NCBI RefSeq assembly: GCF_963674565.1
Contig: NZ_OY771430.1
Span: 1,054,001 to 1,118,000, forward strand
Origin: an uncultured Carboxylicivirga sp.
Lineage (GTDB): Bacteria > Bacteroidota > Bacteroidia > Bacteroidales > Marinilabiliaceae
Direction of reading: 5' to 3'
DNA length: 64,000 nt
Every line of letters starts with the position of its first letter. Position 1 is the first letter of the stretch. This document shows positions 35,884 to 43,240 of the stretch, piece after piece. Made by a program: the position numbers and the translations under genes. Below the pieces are notes generated by a model. It made no database searches, was not told where the DNA came from, and was given only the letters and a program-made list of their open reading frames with translations.

Positions 35884-38073
35884 ATGAAAATAGTTATTGT
35901 AAGTCCTTCACGAGAGGTTAATGAAGCTATTGCCAATCATACATATTTAATCGCAGATGCATTACGAATGCAAGGTGGATGCGAAATTCAGATTAAAGAA
36001 ATAGATAAAAACAAATGTGAGGATTTCAGATGTGAAGCCACTACTTATGAACATTTTGTTTCTTTGGCAGAAGAAGTTAGTAAGTGGGCTGATATATGTT
36101 TGTTACAGTATCATAAATTTGCTTATTTTGGATATGACTCCAGATACATTTTAGCCTTTGCCAACAGCTTGAATAAACCTTTGATAACTTATTGTCATTC
36201 TGTTGGTAATGATCCATCGGTAAATGAAAGGTCAGTTGTTCTTTCTCTGGCGGCACGATCAGTAAAAATATTGGCTAAAACTCAGTTGGCAATCGATTTT
36301 CTGGAACATTTTTATAGAATAAATCCCGACTTATTACTCCGTTTAGAGTATGGTATTCCATTAAAAGCTGATTTTGAATCAGATTCATATTTTAATGGTC
36401 TGAAAATAAATGAAAAGAAGATTATTGTTTCAAGTGGATATTTAAGCCCCGAATCAGGTTGTGAAACAGTAATAAATGCTTTACCTTCCATTTTAAATCA
36501 TTATCCTGATTGTATATATCTTATTCAGGGAATAACAGAACCTGCTGAAAAACAATTAAGAGGAGAAGAGTATCGCAAATCCCTTTTGATGCTGGCCAAA
36601 TCCAGGGGGGTGTTAGATCGAATTGTTTTTGATGATCGAAAACTGAATGATTACGAAGCTTTTGGTGTTCTTAAAAAAGTAGATTTATTTGTAGCTCCTA
36701 ATATAAAAGAGCAAAATCTTTTTGATGATTCATTAACATTGGCTGTTGGAGCCGGAAGTGTTATTTTATCAACACCAACCTGGTATGCAAAAGCTCTTCT
36801 TGAGGATGAAAGAGGACAGTTTTTTGCTTTTAAATCATCATCTGAATTATCTCAATTGGTTATTAATACCCTGAGGAGTTCAAGTGAAAGAAAATTATAT
36901 CGTGAAAATGCGGCTTTATATGGTTCGCAGTTTACCTGGGACAAAATTGGTTATCGATTATTGAAGGTTTGTCAATCGGCGAAGGCTGAAAAATTGGAAA
37001 CTGTTAAGTCAAAAAAGGGAATTATTCTTCCTGAATTATTACCGGAATGGAAGCCTGATCATTTACTTAAGATGTATGATGGTAATGCTTTGCTATCTAG
37101 TTGTGTAAGTGATGTTGTAGATTATAGAAAAGGATATTCATTGCGCGAGAATGCAATGGCTATTCAGGTATTAACTTTGGCAGCTGAAGGAAAAAGTGAA
37201 GAGGAATTATTGAAGCGGTGTTTATCATTTATTCAATACATGGAAAATGAGGACGGAACCTGGAGTAAAGGTTTAAACTTCGACAGGTCTAAAAAGCAAG
37301 GTGTTTGTAAATATGGAGAAGCAAGAACCATCTGGGCTTTGGGAAGTTTATTTAAGCGCACTAAATCAAATGAAATCCGAGATATTGCATATTCATTGTT
37401 TAATAAGTTGATTACGCAAAAAAAAGGTTTTGAGGATATAGATACAAAAGCTGCGGTTATTATTGGAATATCACATGTGTTGGAAGGTGGATTTCCGGAT
37501 GGTGAATTAATAGAAACGGTTAAAAGATTTGCCAATAATATTCTGAAACAAATTCCAGATGAAGTAGGTGTTAAATGGCAATGGTATGAAGATAAAATAG
37601 AAGGGAAGTATGGTTTGATTCCGCTGGCATTGACTTATGCACATAATGTTACCGGTGATAATAGGTATCTGTCAGCAGCTAGGCGGACATGCAGATTTAT
37701 TGAAAAACTGTTGTTTGCTGATGGGGTATTTAATCCAGCAATTCAAGGGTATACTAAAGATCAGGTTAAACTTGTACGAGGAGATAAAGAACAATTGGCT
37801 GATGAAGCTTTTATGATGGTTGCCTGTTATTCTAAACTTTATCAGATAACACGAGAGCCGCTGTATCTTAATCAGCTGTCGAAAACCCACTTGTGGTATT
37901 TGGGAGAGAATAATCTTAAGAAATCGGTTTATGATCAGAGTGAAGGTGGTTGCTATAAAGCATTGGGGTTGAGAGGTGTAAATCCTATTAAAGGAACAGA
38001 TAGTACATGTTCGTATTGGTTATCGCATTTTACCTTTATGGATGCATATTTTAAAGAATTAGAGGATAAGTAA
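35884..38073 (+). CDS. GT4-like glycosyltransferase fused to an alpha/alpha-toroid domain
   Basis: A 729-residue protein from ATG 35884. Residues 1 to about 375 resemble a GT-B glycosyltransferase of family 4 type: the N-terminal IVIVSPSREVNEAIANHTYL, then SSGYLSPESGCETVINAL, and SLTLAVGAGSVILSTPTWYA where typical GT4 enzymes have the Glu-x7-Glu motif. Both Glu positions appear to be lost here. Residues about 400-729 are helical, with KGYSLRENAMAIQVLTLAAE and KYGEARTIWALGSLF, like the six-hairpin domain found after GT4 domains in a known family of two-domain glycosyltransferases. No signal peptide is seen. The gene is single, flanked by terminators. Sugar and acceptor are unknown. Confidence 0.75.
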   Translation: MKIVIVSPSREVNEAIANHTYLIADALRMQGGCEIQIKEIDKNKCEDFRCEATTYEHFVSLAEEVSKWADICLLQYHKFAYFGYDSRYILAFANSLNKPLITYCHSVGNDPSVNERSVVLSLAARSVKILAKTQLAIDFLEHFYRINPDLLLRLEYGIPLKADFESDSYFNGLKINEKKIIVSSGYLSPESGCETVINALPSILNHYPDCIYLIQGITEPAEKQLRGEEYRKSLLMLAKSRGVLDRIVFDDRKLNDYEAFGVLKKVDLFVAPNIKEQNLFDDSLTLAVGAGSVILSTPTWYAKALLEDERGQFFAFKSSSELSQLVINTLRSSSERKLYRENAALYGSQFTWDKIGYRLLKVCQSAKAEKLETVKSKKGIILPELLPEWKPDHLLKMYDGNALLSSCVSDVVDYRKGYSLRENAMAIQVLTLAAEGKSEEELLKRCLSFIQYMENEDGTWSKGLNFDRSKKQGVCKYGEARTIWALGSLFKRTKSNEIRDIAYSLFNKLITQKKGFEDIDTKAAVIIGISHVLEGGFPDGELIETVKRFANNILKQIPDEVGVKWQWYEDKIEGKYGLIPLALTYAHNVTGDNRYLSAARRTCRFIEKLLFADGVFNPAIQGYTKDQVKLVRGDKEQLADEAFMMVACYSKLYQITREPLYLNQLSKTHLWYLGENNLKKSVYDQSEGGCYKALGLRGVNPIKGTDSTCSYWLSHFTFMDAYFKELEDK

Positions 38074-38094
38074 AGGATAATAAGGACATAAAAA

Positions 38095-38122
38095 AAAACC
38101 GGCTATCAGCCGGTTTTTTTTT
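38095..38122. terminator. Bidirectional terminator between the glycosyltransferase and rplS genes
   Basis: AAAACCGGCT (38095-38104) pairs with AGCCGGTTTT (38108-38117) over a 3-nt loop, with A and T tracts on the two sides. Confidence 0.9.
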
Positions 38123-38142
38123 CACCATTTTTATATAATGGC

Positions 38143-38490
38143 TTAGCTTCTTTTTTCTTTGATACGAGCTTTCTTACCGGTAAGTCCACGTAAGTAGAAT
38201 AATCTTGCTCTACGAACTTTACCTTGACGTAATAATTCAACTTTCTCAATGAATGGAGAATTGAATGGGAAAATTCTTTCAACACCAACGTTGTTAGAAA
38301 TTTTTCTAACAGTGAATCTTTTGTTACTTCCTTCTCCTTTAATCTGAATTACAACGCCTTTGAAAATCTGGATACGCTCTTTGTTACCTTCCTTAATTTT
38401 GTAAGATACAGCGATGCTATCTCCAGGACCGAAGTTTGGCAATTCAATGCCACTATCAAATGCGGCTTCAGCTACTTTAATCAAATCCAT
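38143..38490 (-). CDS. rplS: 50S ribosomal protein L19
   Basis: A 115-residue protein. FGPGDSIAVSYKIKEGNKER and QIFKGVVIQIKGEG followed by FTVRKISNNVGVERIFP and KVRRARLFYLRGLTGKKARI are the complete L19 signature. L19 sits at the 30S-50S interface. It has its own promoter and a structured leader and is not linked here to rimM or trmD, its partners in many bacteria. Confidence 0.98.
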   Translation of the reverse strand: MDLIKVAEAAFDSGIELPNFGPGDSIAVSYKIKEGNKERIQIFKGVVIQIKGEGSNKRFTVRKISNNVGVERIFPFNSPFIEKVELLRQGKVRRARLFYLRGLTGKKARIKEKRS

Positions 38491-38514
38491 TTTTCCGTTT
38501 TTTTAGGATGAAAC

Positions 38515-38566
38515 TTTCCCACGCAATATTACATGACTCCCTTGTTCAGTAAGAGATTACGTGAAA
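38515..38566 (-). promoter_or_regulatory. Structured 5' leader of rplS
   Basis: The predicted leader (from about 38567 to 38491) folds with outer arms 38556-38566 and 38515-38527. They pair as TTTC/GAAA, ACG/CGT and AAT/ATT with one G-T pair and a 2-nt bulge. A smaller helix is nested inside. Such leaders often let a ribosomal protein regulate its own mRNA. Whether this one does is unknown. Confidence 0.4.
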
Positions 38567-38573
38567 TCGGGTG

Positions 38574-38581
38574 CAAAAATA
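38574..38581 (-). promoter_or_regulatory. Candidate -7 promoter element for rplS
   Basis: The minus strand reads TATTTTTG, an exact TAnnTTTG match. It places the start of transcription near 38567, about 77 nt before the start codon. Confidence 0.6.
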
Positions 38582-38625
38582 ATGTATTAATGTCAAATAA
38601 TGAAATAATTACATCTTATTTTTAG

Positions 38626-38895
38626 TTATTCTGCTTTTTCTTCTTTCTCAGTTGTTTTTTTACGATGAAAAAATTGTCCGATAAAGCTCTTGATGAATGC
38701 CATAACAGGATTCAGCCATTCAGAAACTAGAATTGGTACCAGCTTTGCAGGACTCAACATCATGGATAATTCAAGGTACTTTAATTCAAGCTTTTTCTCA
38801 CTGTATTTTACCTGAAAGTAAAGTTTCATTTTTTCGTTCTCAAAATCTTCAAACGATTGTATATGGTCGTATCGATTGTTCGTTTTACTCATCAT
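38626..38895 (-). CDS. Small hypothetical protein, third gene of the YtxH operon
   Basis: An 89-residue protein whose start overlaps the end of the holin-like gene by 11 bp, which argues that it is real and translationally coupled. The N-terminal half is charged and helical; the middle (LVPILVSEWLNPVMAFIKSF) is amphipathic and may lie on the membrane; the C-terminus is Lys/Glu-rich. No family is recognised. Its place after two small envelope proteins suggests it works at the inner membrane with them. Confidence 0.72.
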   Translation of the reverse strand: MMSKTNNRYDHIQSFEDFENEKMKLYFQVKYSEKKLELKYLELSMMLSPAKLVPILVSEWLNPVMAFIKSFIGQFFHRKKTTEKEEKAE

Positions 38896-39250
38896 AATTG
38901 GTATAAGTTGGAAAAAATAAGTTAATAACGGATTGTATTACTGGTTTCTCAACCAGTTTTTTGCGAAAGACCATGAATAAAATTCCGATAATAAGATAAA
39001 ATGCTGCAACTATAGTAAAACCTAATCCTTGGCTGTTTAATAATTTTTCTAGCCAGAAAGCGATGGCTAATGATGCAAAAAGCAGTACAAAAAAGAAAAG
39101 GTAGAATAAAACCATCTTAATGAGTAACCCGGAAAGAAAACGTGAAATACTTTCAGCTGTATGCAGTTTTACCAGGTCAATTTGAGCTTTAACGTATTCT
39201 TCAAAATCGTTTTTAGCTTCTTTTAATTCGTCGCTCAGTTGTTCTTTCAT
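38885..39250 (-). CDS. Phage holin family (Holin-X/DUF1469-like) membrane protein
   Basis: A 121-residue protein with a helical N-terminus (about 1-38), two membrane helices (about 42-68 and 76-96) and a short tail. This is the usual build of the chromosomal Holin_X/DUF1469 family, which in Bacteroidota commonly follows a YtxH gene. Despite the family name there is no phage context. The role is unknown, probably in envelope stress or integrity. It overlaps the next gene by 11 bp. Confidence 0.8.
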   Translation of the reverse strand: MKEQLSDELKEAKNDFEEYVKAQIDLVKLHTAESISRFLSGLLIKMVLFYLFFFVLLFASLAIAFWLEKLLNSQGLGFTIVAAFYLIIGILFMVFRKKLVEKPVIQSVINLFFPTYTNYDE

Positions 39251-39268
39251 AGATGTGTGTTGTAATAA

Positions 39269-39300
39269 AGAACCCCGGATTTTAAAGTTTCCGGGATTCT
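39269..39300 (-). terminator. Hairpin between the YtxH and holin-like genes
   Basis: Arms 39269-39279 and 39290-39300 form an 11-bp stem with one mismatch. The following minus-strand sequence (TTATTAC) is only weakly T-rich, so this may be an attenuator or mRNA-processing hairpin rather than a full terminator. Confidence 0.5.
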
Positions 39301-39339
39301 CAGGTTAAAAGTGTACATAATGTTTTGACGGCCGAATCT

Positions 39340-39627
39340 TTAGTTTGCTCCATGTGTTGGTTCCAATGTATTTCTATATTCCTTAATTAAAGTTTCAATG
39401 CGGTTTTCAAGGTCATGCATTTTTTTCTTCATTTCATCCTTTAATTCACCACCTTTTACTTTAATTTTGTTACGTAGAGTTTCCAATTCAGCTTCCATTT
39501 CTTTTAGTTTAGCTTTTAACTGATCGCGCGTCTCAGAGCCTTTTTGAGGAGCATAGAGCAACGCTATAGAAGCACCTAGAGCAGCACCTGTTAACAAGCC
39601 TCCCAAAAATAATCCAGTATTTTTCAT
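39340..39627 (-). CDS. YtxH-domain (gas-vesicle-like/general stress) protein
   Basis: A 95-residue protein. The N-terminal helix GLFLGGLLTGAALGASIALL followed by YAPQKGSETRDQLKAK is the YtxH signature. The rest is a long charged coiled coil. YtxH proteins are small membrane-anchored stress proteins of unclear function. It is the first gene of a three-gene unit with a holin-like protein and a small hypothetical. Its promoter region is unusual in resembling an E. coli sigma-70 promoter. Confidence 0.9.
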   Translation of the reverse strand: MKNTGLFLGGLLTGAALGASIALLYAPQKGSETRDQLKAKLKEMEAELETLRNKIKVKGGELKDEMKKKMHDLENRIETLIKEYRNTLEPTHGAN

Positions 39628-39659
39628 GGCATTAAATTTTAATAGTTAATAATGAATAT

Positions 39660-39688
39660 AATATAATCATTATTCCCGACTATGTCAA
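39660..39688 (-). promoter_or_regulatory. Sigma-70-like promoter upstream of the YtxH gene
   Basis: The minus strand reads TTGACA (39688-39683), a 17-bp spacer and TATATT (39665-39660), an almost perfect E. coli-type promoter. No TAnnTTTG element is seen for this operon. The fit may be accidental in AT-rich DNA. Confidence 0.4.
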
Positions 39689-39743
39689 ACGAATTGATCT
39701 TTTAAAATAAGGCATTAATGTAAAAAACAAACACGATAAATTG

Positions 39744-39766
39744 TAACTTTACCCGAGGTTAACCTC
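39744..39766 (+). promoter_or_regulatory. Near-consensus promoter and 12-bp palindrome before relA
   Basis: TAACTTTA (39744-39751) matches the -7 consensus at 5 of 6 fixed positions. The perfect palindrome GAGGTTAACCTC (39755-39766) covers the predicted transcription start, as an operator would. Confidence 0.4.
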
Positions 39767-39784
39767 AAAGCACTGATTATAGTA

Positions 39785-41992
39785 ATGAGATCGAACAAGA
39801 ATACTATTGATAAGAAAGAACGAGAACGAATACTAAGACTTTATAAAGAGTTGCTTAGGGCTACATCAGCTTTTAGGTTATCAAATGATGCGCGTTTGAT
39901 TAGAAAAGCTTTAAATGTACTGGTTAACGAAGAGAAACAGTTAAGCAGAAATAATGCAGGTGAATTATATTTAATAGAGTCACTTGAAGTAGCTTTAATT
40001 TTGGCAAAGGAAATTGGGTTGGGCCGAACAGCTGTTGTTTGTGCTTTATTATATCAGCCTGTACTTCAAAAAGAGATTACGGAAGAAGAAGTAAAACAGA
40101 ACTTTGACGATCAGGTAGCCAATATTACTTCCGGGATGGTTAAGGTGGCAGAATTGTATGCGAAAAATACTTCCATCCGGAATGAAAACTTCAGAAAACT
40201 AATGTTGACTTTTGCTCAGGATATCAGGGTTGTATTGATAATTCTGGCCGATCGTTTGCGTTTAATGCGTAATCTGAATTTATATAGTATTGATGATCAA
40301 CAGCGAATAAGTGGTGAAGTTGGTTATTTGTATGCTCCGATGGCACATCGTTTAGGGTTGTATGCTGTTAAATCAGAGATGGAAGATCTGGTGATGAAAT
40401 ATACCAATCGCGAGATGTATACTTTTATTGCCAAAAAATTAAATGAAACAAAAAGAGCACGCGATCAATATATCTATTCGTTTATTAAACCTCTAAAGAA
40501 AGAGCTGGAAGAACTTGGATTAAAATTCGAGATAAAAGGTCGTACCAAAACAATTCATTCTATCTGGAACAAGATCAAGAATCAGGATACTGAATTTGAG
40601 CAGGTTTTTGACCTGTTTGCCATTCGTGTCATTTTAGATAGTAAACCCAAAAATGAAAAGGCTGAATGCTGGCAGGTGTATTCTGTTGTAACAGACAAAT
40701 ACCAGCCCAATCCAAGTCGTATGCGCGACTGGATTTCGGTTCCCAAGTCAAATGGATACGAATCCCTACATACAACTGTATTGGGGCCTGAAAATAAATG
40801 GGTAGAAGTTCAGATCAGAACAGAGCGAATGAATGAAGTTGCCGAAAAAGGATTGGCGGCTCACTGGAAATATAAAGGTATTAAAGGTGAGAAGGGGATG
40901 GATGAGTGGTTATCCAACGTTCGTGAAATATTGGAGAACCCTGAATTAAATGCCATAGATTTTATCGAGGACTTTAAACTGGATCTTTACGACGAAGAAG
41001 TCTTTGTTTTCACTCCAAAAGGTGATTTACGTCGACTGAGAAAGGGTGCTACTGTGCTTGATTTTGCTTTTGAGATTCACTCTGAAGTAGGTAAAAAGTG
41101 TGTAGGGGCAAAAATAGGAAATAAGAATGTACCCATTAAGCATGTGCTTAAAAACGGTGATCATGTTTCCATAATGACCAGCAATAATCAGGAGCCAAAG
41201 AAAGATTGGTTGAATATTGTGGTTACCTCAAAAGCGAAAACGAAGCTGAAACAGGCTTTGCGCGAAATGCAATATAAAGAGGCAGAGATTGGCCGTGAGA
41301 TGTTGATTCGACGATTAAAGAACTGGAAATATGAGTTGAATGACCAGATATTGAATCAATTAGTGAAGTTTTTTGGCTTTAAATCGAATCATGATTTTAT
41401 GCGTTCCATTGCAATGGAACAGCTCGATTTGGTACGAATAAAAGATTTTCTTGAAAAAGATCAGGTAAAGGAACAGGAAGATGAACGGGAGCGCAGTGCT
41501 GAGAACTTTGTACCGACAGAAGAAGAATTGCCCGATGATGATGTTTTAATGATAGATCGGAATCTTACCAATGTTGATTATAAATTGGCTAAATGTTGCA
41601 ATCCAATTTTTGGTGACGATATATTTGGTTTTGTTGCAGCGTCCGGAGGAATCAGGATTCATCGTCATACCTGTCCGAATGCCTATGATATGAAAACCAA
41701 ATTTGGTTATCGTGTTGTACGCGCAGAGTGGACTACGGGTAATGATAATATGTATCAGGCAACCTTAAAAATCATCGGGAATGATGATATTGGTATTGTA
41801 ACCAACATTTCACATGTTATTGCAAAAGAGCCTAAAGTAAAAATCAGGTCTTTATCCATTGATTCTAATGAAGGAACCTTCGAAGGAACTCTCACAGTCT
41901 TTGTTGATAAACTGGAAAGTCTTAATCTGCTGGTAAAAAAAGTCAAAAATGTCAAAGGAGTTCACTCAGTTTCTCGTATTGGTACTTCTTAG
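39785..41992 (+). CDS. RelA/SpoT-family (p)ppGpp synthetase with degenerate hydrolase domain
   Basis: A 735-residue long RSH protein. The hydrolase-like domain (about 30-200) has lost its metal site: where active enzymes have a first His and then LLHDVVEDT, this one has ELYLIESLEVA and LLYQPVLQKE. ILADRLRLMRNL retains only the later Asp. The synthetase domain (about 240-370) looks intact (TKTIHSIWNKIKN, FDLFAIRVIL, SNGYESLHTTVLG, VEVQIRTERMN). TGS (VFVFTPKGDLRRL), zinc-finger-like (AKCCNPIFGDD) and ACT domains follow. It should make alarmone but not degrade it, so a second bifunctional enzyme is expected elsewhere. Confidence 0.92.
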   Translation: MRSNKNTIDKKERERILRLYKELLRATSAFRLSNDARLIRKALNVLVNEEKQLSRNNAGELYLIESLEVALILAKEIGLGRTAVVCALLYQPVLQKEITEEEVKQNFDDQVANITSGMVKVAELYAKNTSIRNENFRKLMLTFAQDIRVVLIILADRLRLMRNLNLYSIDDQQRISGEVGYLYAPMAHRLGLYAVKSEMEDLVMKYTNREMYTFIAKKLNETKRARDQYIYSFIKPLKKELEELGLKFEIKGRTKTIHSIWNKIKNQDTEFEQVFDLFAIRVILDSKPKNEKAECWQVYSVVTDKYQPNPSRMRDWISVPKSNGYESLHTTVLGPENKWVEVQIRTERMNEVAEKGLAAHWKYKGIKGEKGMDEWLSNVREILENPELNAIDFIEDFKLDLYDEEVFVFTPKGDLRRLRKGATVLDFAFEIHSEVGKKCVGAKIGNKNVPIKHVLKNGDHVSIMTSNNQEPKKDWLNIVVTSKAKTKLKQALREMQYKEAEIGREMLIRRLKNWKYELNDQILNQLVKFFGFKSNHDFMRSIAMEQLDLVRIKDFLEKDQVKEQEDERERSAENFVPTEEELPDDDVLMIDRNLTNVDYKLAKCCNPIFGDDIFGFVAASGGIRIHRHTCPNAYDMKTKFGYRVVRAEWTTGNDNMYQATLKIIGNDDIGIVTNISHVIAKEPKVKIRSLSIDSNEGTFEGTLTVFVDKLESLNLLVKKVKNVKGVHSVSRIGTS

Positions 41993-42101
41993 TATATGAT
42001 ATCTTGATTTTTTCTTCTTAAAAGCGTACCTTTTTATAAGAAAGTCCTGGTGTGGATTTGTTAGCTTGAAAAATGTCTTACCTATTATAAACTTTGCTAC
42101 C

Positions 42102-43208
42102 ATGGAAGGAAAAATCATCACTTTAGTTGTGTTAACTTTTGAGCGTGCACATGTTCTGAAATCATTGCTAGAATCGGAAGATATTGAATGTTTCCTTGAA
42201 AATACCAATCTTATCCAGGGAGCTGTTTCTACAGGTGTTAAAGTCAGAATTCCTGAGGATGCATTGGAAGGTGCTCTTAAGGTACTGGAGAGCATGATGC
42301 AGGAGGAATTTAAATTGCCAACAAGAGAGCAAGTGCCTCCTCGTATTTTATTACCTGTCGATTTTTCGGAATATTCAAAAAAAGCTGCGATAATAGCTAT
42401 TGACTGGGCAGCTGTTTTGGGTGCTGAACTGACTGTTCTTCATACTTATTTTAATCCCATTCTTAGTACCATGCCATTTTCCGATTCTTTTGCCTACGAA
42501 ATGAATCTGGAAGATCTTGCCAGTGATTTGGAAGATAAGGCTATTGCAGGCATGAATAAATTCAAAGCTTTTCTCGATGAAAAGAATGAATTGTTGGGTG
42601 ACAAAAAGATTACCATAAAAACAGAACTGGAGAAAGGAGTGGCTGAAGATGAGATAATCAGTTACAGTAAGGTTTATATGCCATTGGTTATAATAATGGG
42701 GACAAGGGGAAAAGATAAAAAGGTTGCTGATCTGATTGGAAGCGTTACAGCAGAAGTGGTTGAACGGGCAAAAGTTCCGGTTCTGGCTGTTCCCGAAGAT
42801 TTTCATTATAAAGGCATCGATAAACTAAAAAATATACTCTATGCCACTGATTTTATGGATGGAGACTTTAAAGCTATTCGAATCCTTGAAAAAATTGCCA
42901 AACCATTAGACATGAAGGTTGTTTGTGCACATGTAAGTCCTAGGGATCATTTGGAATGGGATGATGTGAAGTTGAAAGGTCTGAAAGAGCATTTTAAAAA
43001 GATTTATGGAGAAACACATGTGGATTGTGATTTGATTGAGCATGAAGATCTGTATATAGCCCTTGAAAGTTATGTGAGAGAAAAAGATATTGATATTCTA
43101 TCTTTTACACGTCGAAGAAGAAGTTTGATCAGTAAACTATTCAATCCTAATATTGCAAAAAAAATGTTGTTTCACTCCAATACTCCATTGTTAGTTTTTA
43201 ATGATTGA
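42102..43208 (+). CDS. DUF2007 domain fused to two universal-stress (USP) domains
   Basis: A 368-residue protein from ATG 42102; the frame extends 36 bases further up to a TTG. Residues 1-70 (KIITLVVLTFERAHVLKSLL, then FLENTNLIQGA) match DUF2007, a putative signal-transducing domain. USP domain 1 (about 80-235) begins ILLPVDFSEYSKKA and has the ATP-binding motif as GTRGKDKKVADLIGS. USP domain 2 (about 243-368) begins NILYATDFMDGDFKA but lacks the ATP motif, reading FTRRRRSLISKLF instead. A cytosolic stress or nucleotide sensor is expected. It follows the RelA/SpoT gene by 109 bp. Confidence 0.85.
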   Translation: MEGKIITLVVLTFERAHVLKSLLESEDIECFLENTNLIQGAVSTGVKVRIPEDALEGALKVLESMMQEEFKLPTREQVPPRILLPVDFSEYSKKAAIIAIDWAAVLGAELTVLHTYFNPILSTMPFSDSFAYEMNLEDLASDLEDKAIAGMNKFKAFLDEKNELLGDKKITIKTELEKGVAEDEIISYSKVYMPLVIIMGTRGKDKKVADLIGSVTAEVVERAKVPVLAVPEDFHYKGIDKLKNILYATDFMDGDFKAIRILEKIAKPLDMKVVCAHVSPRDHLEWDDVKLKGLKEHFKKIYGETHVDCDLIEHEDLYIALESYVREKDIDILSFTRRRRSLISKLFNPNIAKKMLFHSNTPLLVFND

Positions 43209-43240
43209 TTTTATTATTTTTAAAGGCAAATTAATGCCGT

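Noticed and set aside
38885..39250. Prophage remnant suggested by the holin-family gene
   Set aside because: Chromosomal Holin-X-type genes follow YtxH genes in many genomes, and no other phage gene is nearby.
42375..42806. 143-codon minus-strand open frame inside the DUF2007-USP-USP gene
   Set aside because: Fully antisense to a well-supported domain pair; Phe/Cys/Asn-rich composition typical of antisense shadows.
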